DNA of 64,000 nucleotides from an uncultured bacterium (GTDB taxonomy: Bacteria; Chloroflexota; Anaerolineae; J036; Brachytrichaceae): contig CAIQQO010000076.1 of the NCBI GenBank assembly GCA_903873965.1, positions 18,270-82,269 on the forward strand. The letters are read 5' to 3'. Made by a program: the position numbers and the translations under genes. Shown piece by piece: positions 61,701-64,000 of the stretch; the stretch's first letter is position 1; each line of letters begins with the position of its first letter. Below the pieces are notes generated by a model. The model had not been told where the DNA came from, made no database searches, and worked only from the letters and a program-made list of their open reading frames with translations.

Positions 61701-62362
61701 AACTGCAACTGATCGAGCAGCGAATGCGGGTGCAACAATGCCGGCGCACGCAACATATCGATCAGATTCTGATTCTCAAGGCCAAAAGGCGGCTGTGTGT
61801 CAAAGAAATTACGCAGTTCAACCATCAGGCTGCTATACGCAGCTTCCTGTTCCATCCGCGTGTCATCAAACAACTCGCGATAGGGCGAGAATGCCGGGTT
61901 GAGATTGGCAAGCCAGAGCATCATCATCTCTTCGAGCACTACTTGCCGATTTGGCACACCCTCCGTTTCGCCTTTCAAATACGCGTCCAATGACAAGTCT
62001 TTGCGATAAGCCGCTACAGTCGGGAAACTGTCGGCGAAAAGACGAACCGCCCTGTCAACCGCGGTGGCGCCGATCTTGGTGTCGAGCCAGTGCAACGCCA
62101 TTCCCATCACCTGCGGATTGCGCTGGTGGCGATACAACGCCACAACCTGATGCAGAATCTCGTCGATCAGCCCCATCGCATTGATGTTGGCTGCCTTAAC
62201 AGCTTTTTCGGGATAATTGACCAGGTCGCGCTTCTGATTCATCTTTTGTGCAAAAAGACGCGCAGCATGGAAATTGGCAAAAACGACGTTGCCGCTCAGG
62301 CCGAACAAGGCATCATCGAACTGATAGCGATCACGAACCTCGCGGGCAATGTGAAATTCCAT
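58727..62362 (-). CDS. Very large GH13 (alpha-amylase superfamily)-like protein
   Basis: A 1211-residue protein. The catalytic barrel is recognisable in the middle: region I SDMVPNHMG near residue 410, region II IIRFDAAMTLAKRH near 525 (Asp nucleophile), and region III LLLAEAFW near 590 (Glu). Region IV reads SFMNNPDERT near 647, where the usual His-Asp is altered to Pro-Asp with a preceding Asn. The N-terminal 330 residues and C-terminal 400 residues are helical and match nothing I know. There is no signal peptide. It probably acts on cytoplasmic alpha-glucans (hydrolase or transferase). It overlaps recF by 4 nt. Confidence 0.83.
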   Translation of the reverse strand: MEFHIAREVRDRYQFDDALFGLSGNVVFANFHAARLFAQKMNQKRDLVNYPEKAVKAANINAMGLIDEILHQVVALYRHQRNPQVMGMALHWLDTKIGATAVDRAVRLFADSFPTVAAYRKDLSLDAYLKGETEGVPNRQVVLEEMMMLWLANLNPAFSPYRELFDDTRMEQEAAYSSLMVELRNFFDTQPPFGLENQNLIDMLRAPALLHPHSLLDQLQFISTKWQPVLGQLGQLLYRILTSADFIKEEAKVGFMGPGPSVTPTYSREELAAMGMADPFGSVESERYSPDRDWMPRLVLIAKNTYVWLDQLSKKYQHDITRLDQIPDEELDELAARGFTGLWLIGLWKRSPASQRIKQLTGNPDALPSAYSLYDYHIGDDLGGEAASDNLRERAMRRGIRMASDMVPNHMGIDSPWVVEHPEWFLSVDNSPYPSYTFSGENLSNDGRVGVYIEDHYFNRSDAAVVFKRVDQSTGETRYIYHGNDGTSMPWNDTAQLNYLLPEVREAVIQTILHVARQFPIIRFDAAMTLAKRHVQRLWFPEPGSGGAIPSRSEHSMTREQFNAIMPDEFWREVVDRAAIEAPDTLLLAEAFWLMEGYFVRTLGMHRVYNSAFMNMLRDEENAKYRSLIKNTLEFDPQILKRYVSFMNNPDERTAADQFGKGDKYFGIATLLSTLPGLPMFGHGQVEGFSEKYGMEFRRARKDESPDTYLVERHNREIAPLLHKRYLFADVEHFQLYDFFTPGGTVDEEVYAYSNCHGDERALIIYHNKFGDTRGWVRLSAATVVKTSDAGADADPRAALSTSTLVQKTLGEGLELRADENIFTLFRDHITGLEYIRSNRALHTQGIYVELNAYQRHVFIDFREVEDVSGRFARLAETLNGRGVPSVGEALDQLLLQPIQQPFRELVSAGHLGWLLNAPTEDVPVDLKQLLDATEEKLIALLEAARNYVNGSGDVMAIAAGLRSELSQLLVASPAEPQLVLDDAMSQQPSLQMLEMELEPVDTGERVHPVNVAERPLVVEHDDALFHLPDDMPARAGALVWVFVHALGKVSGAAGFDQHSRSWIDEWQLGKTIVEAMRDLGQDNAGAAMTLAMVKVMTSHQQWYEYPAVVGNHPHALLETLLTDPDVQQVLRINRYRDILWFNKESYEQLLDRLMLLAHLGHNSAILDTQPSLQDDHRIVESLHQAEVGSDYQVDKLLAMSAQSPARYGSE

Positions 62363-62470
62363 GCGCTAATGATAATGCCGCTTCGTCAGAACACTCTCGA
62401 TATTTCGGAAGTGTTCCGGCAAGCCATTGAATAATCACAACAAGTTGCCCGACATTTTCTTCAATCAGGT

Positions 62471-62476
62471 TAAAAT
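62471..62476 (+). promoter_or_regulatory. -10 box of the hisS leader
   Basis: TAAAAT ends 7 nt before the leader-peptide ATG, so the leader peptide would be translated from a leaderless transcript. The -35 is weak (TTGCCC 20 nt upstream). Confidence 0.5.
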
Positions 62477-62483
62477 GTAGCTC

Positions 62484-62549
62484 ATGATTTACGTGACTGG
62501 CGCAATACATTTGCATCACCATCCTGGCAGGCGTTCGGGCTTGGACTAG
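62484..62549 (+). CDS. Histidine leader peptide of hisS
   Basis: A 21-codon ORF encodes MIYVTGAIHLHHHPGRRSGLD and ends at TAG. Four of five consecutive codons are His (CAT TTG CAT CAC CAT). It is followed 30 nt later by a strong terminator and then hisS. This is the classical arrangement for transcription attenuation: shortage of charged tRNA-His stalls the ribosome and should prevent terminator formation, raising HisRS. Confidence 0.8.
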   Translation: MIYVTGAIHLHHHPGRRSGLD

Positions 62550-62578
62550 GCGCGCTGGTCGTTGAGAAAGACACACAT

Positions 62579-62612
62579 GGCGCAGGTCACAAGCCTGCGC
62601 CGTTTTATTTTT
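62579..62612 (+). terminator. Attenuator terminator upstream of hisS
   Basis: GGCGCAGG-TCACAAG-CCTGCGCC is an 8-bp GC-rich stem followed by GTTTTATTTTT. It lies between the His leader peptide and hisS with no other gene. Two smaller stems (CGCGTT/AACGCG and GGCGA/TCGCC) lie between it and the hisS ribosome site. Confidence 0.88.
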
Positions 62613-62687
62613 CGCGTTCGGAACGCGCCAGGCGAAATGATCGCCCGGTCGAAATCTGGTTCTAAACGGGATACACTGGGAGCATAA

Positions 62688-63953
62688 ATGAAAACGAAAA
62701 TACAATCCGTCAAAGGAGCGCGCGAGTTTTACCCCGAGACAATGGCGTTGCGCAACTGGCTGTACGCCAACATGCGCGCGGCATCACAGCAGTTCGGTTA
62801 TCAGGAGTGGGACGCGCCATTCCTCGAGACAGTCGACCTGTACGCGGCCAAGTCCGGCGAGGAACTGGTCAAGGAACAAGCCTTCGTCTTCCCGGATCGC
62901 GGCGGTGATCTGATCACCCTGCGCCCTGAATTGACACCGTCGCTGGCGCGCATGGTCGCAGCGCGGCAGGGTCAGTTACCCCGCCCCATCCGCTGGTGGA
63001 GCTTCGGCCCGTTCTGGCGTTACGAGCGCCCGCAAAAAGGCCGTTCGCGCGAGTTCTTCCAGTGGAACGTCGACCTGCTCGGCGTCGATAGCCCGACCGC
63101 CGATGCCGAACTGGCTGCTGTCGGCGCAACCTTCTTCGGGTTGATCGGGCTGACGCCGGGTGAAGTCAAGATTCAATTCAACAACCGCCGCCTTATGGAC
63201 GCCGAAGTAACAGCACTCGGGCTGGGCGACAAGAAGAAGGATGTCTTCCGCTTGATTGACCGGCGCGACAAGATGACACCCGAGGCATGGGATAAGTATG
63301 CCGGCGACCTTAGCATCAGCCCGGAGCAACTGGAAGGCATCAAGACACTGCTTGGCGACCGTGAACTCTGGCGCAAGTCGCCGGAGACCGTGGCATTCTT
63401 CGAGGCCGCACGTCTGCTCGGGATTGCCGATTATCTGGAGTACGAGCCAACCGTCGTACGCGGGCTGGACTATTACACCGGCACCGTGATGGAAGCACGC
63501 GACCGTGATGGCGAGTTCCGCGCCATCTTCGGCGGTGGGCGCTACGATAACCTGCTCAGCGATGTCGGCGGCGATCGCATTCCGGGAGTCGGTTTCGCCA
63601 TGGGCGATATGGTCATCGCACTCGTCGCGCAGAAATTCGGCAAGACGCCGACATTCCGCACCTCGCCCGCCGAAATACTGGTGACCAATTTCAACGAGGC
63701 CATGTTGCCCGAAGCGCTCAAGCTGTCGCAGGAATTGCGCGCCGCCGGATTGCGCGCCGAGTGGTATCCCGAAGCCCTCAAATTAGACAAGCAACTGAAA
63801 TATGCCGATGCCACCGGTGTGCGCTTCGCGGCCATCGTCGGGCCGGATGAGGCAGAGAAAGGCGTTATCGCTGTGAAAGACTTGAAAGCGCGCACGCAGG
63901 CGTTTTGCCCACGCGCCGACCTGAGCGCGCTCATCGCCTTGATTCGGGGTTAA
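62688..63953 (+). CDS. hisS: Histidyl-tRNA synthetase
   Basis: A 421-residue class II synthetase. Motif 1 region is GAREFYPETMALRNW, motif 2 is FWRYERPQKGRSREFFQWNVDLLG, the His-specific motifs are VVRGLDYYTGTVMEA and FGGGRYDNL, and motif 3 is GVGFAMGDMVIAL. The C-terminal anticodon-binding domain is present. GGGAG lies 5 nt before the ATG. It charges tRNA-His and is probably controlled by the upstream leader peptide and terminator. A further gene starts 4 nt after its stop. Confidence 0.96.
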   Translation: MKTKIQSVKGAREFYPETMALRNWLYANMRAASQQFGYQEWDAPFLETVDLYAAKSGEELVKEQAFVFPDRGGDLITLRPELTPSLARMVAARQGQLPRPIRWWSFGPFWRYERPQKGRSREFFQWNVDLLGVDSPTADAELAAVGATFFGLIGLTPGEVKIQFNNRRLMDAEVTALGLGDKKKDVFRLIDRRDKMTPEAWDKYAGDLSISPEQLEGIKTLLGDRELWRKSPETVAFFEAARLLGIADYLEYEPTVVRGLDYYTGTVMEARDRDGEFRAIFGGGRYDNLLSDVGGDRIPGVGFAMGDMVIALVAQKFGKTPTFRTSPAEILVTNFNEAMLPEALKLSQELRAAGLRAEWYPEALKLDKQLKYADATGVRFAAIVGPDEAEKGVIAVKDLKARTQAFCPRADLSALIALIRG

Positions 63954-63956
63954 GCC

Positions 63957-64000
63957 ATGACAACAGCTCGCCAAATCGCCAGTGTTTTCGAAACGATCGC
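63957..64000 (+). CDS. Start of a downstream gene (partial)
   Basis: ATG ACA ACA GCT CGC... gives MTTARQIASVFETIA and runs off the window. It begins 4 nt after the hisS stop, so it is probably co-transcribed with hisS. The opening resembles Nif3-like dinuclear metal proteins, but 15 residues are too few to name it. Confidence 0.5.
   Translation, partial: MTTARQIASVFETI

Overview
The window looks like a stretch of chromosome from a free-living bacterium of moderately high GC, most likely of the phylum Chloroflexota (Anaerolineae-like). This is an inference from gene content, not from a marker-gene comparison. The supporting combination is a bacterial XPB helicase followed by two SWIM/Helicase_C_3-type proteins, a Ro60 (TROVE) homologue, an E1 alpha-beta fusion with its own E2, a BchI/ChlD-type AAA plus vWA pair, a kinase-SUMF1 fusion, and many genes with leaderless or weakly led starts. 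I see no rRNA, CRISPR array, phage block or intact insertion sequence. One tRNA is present, tRNA-Ser(GGA).

Layout. 1-8.2 kb (mostly minus strand): the 5' part of nusA with its promoter and leader hairpin, an HNH endonuclease / YczE membrane protein / clan-A glycosidase operon, the replicative polymerase dnaE, and a MOSC protein. 8.2-11.7 kb (plus): glycerophosphodiester phosphodiesterase, tRNA-Ser on the minus strand, then a tight SDR / zinc alcohol dehydrogenase / cupin catabolic operon. 11.7-14.8 kb: rsr (Ro60) with a structured upstream region, divergent from a secreted nuclease-like protein. 14.9-24.8 kb (plus): a methylmalonyl-CoA mutase large chain, an unknown protein translationally coupled to an AmmeMemoRadiSam-type radical SAM enzyme, a kinase-SUMF1 fusion, a UDP-glucuronate decarboxylase, a chelatase-type AAA/vWA pair joined by a -1 frameshift site, a glutaredoxin and a sulfotransferase. 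24.9-30.4 kb: an enolase-superfamily dehydratase, tyrS, and a GH38 alpha-mannosidase. 30.5-37.6 kb (minus): a DNA repair block recJ / Dna2-like nuclease-helicase / mutL. 37.7-41.8 kb: a small membrane protein, a frameshifted PIN-domain remnant, fmt, and an AceE-like E1. 42.0-48.9 kb (plus): the three-gene XPB operon. 49.0-51.3 kb (minus): amtB-glnK with an attenuator-like leader. 51.5-55.9 kb (plus): a DeoR regulator followed by the E1 alpha-beta fusion and E2. 56.5-62.4 kb (minus): a very large GH13-like protein overlapping recF, then a DapA-family aldolase. 62.4-64 kb (plus): hisS behind a histidine-rich leader peptide and terminator, then the start of another gene.

Regulation and genome architecture are as informative as the genes. 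There are three candidate attenuator leaders (hisS strong, amtB good, nusA weak), one probable programmed -1 frameshift, and several -10 boxes that sit about 7-8 nt before an ATG, implying leaderless transcripts. Two families of short dispersed repeats occur. One is degenerate tandem heptamers, like the short tandemly repeated repetitive sequences of cyanobacteria; it lies in intergenic DNA and, in frame, inside dnaE (twice) and the E2 gene. The other is a roughly 22-bp palindrome centred on ACGCGT or a close variant, which flanks the UDP-glucuronate decarboxylase gene and also lies inside dnaE.
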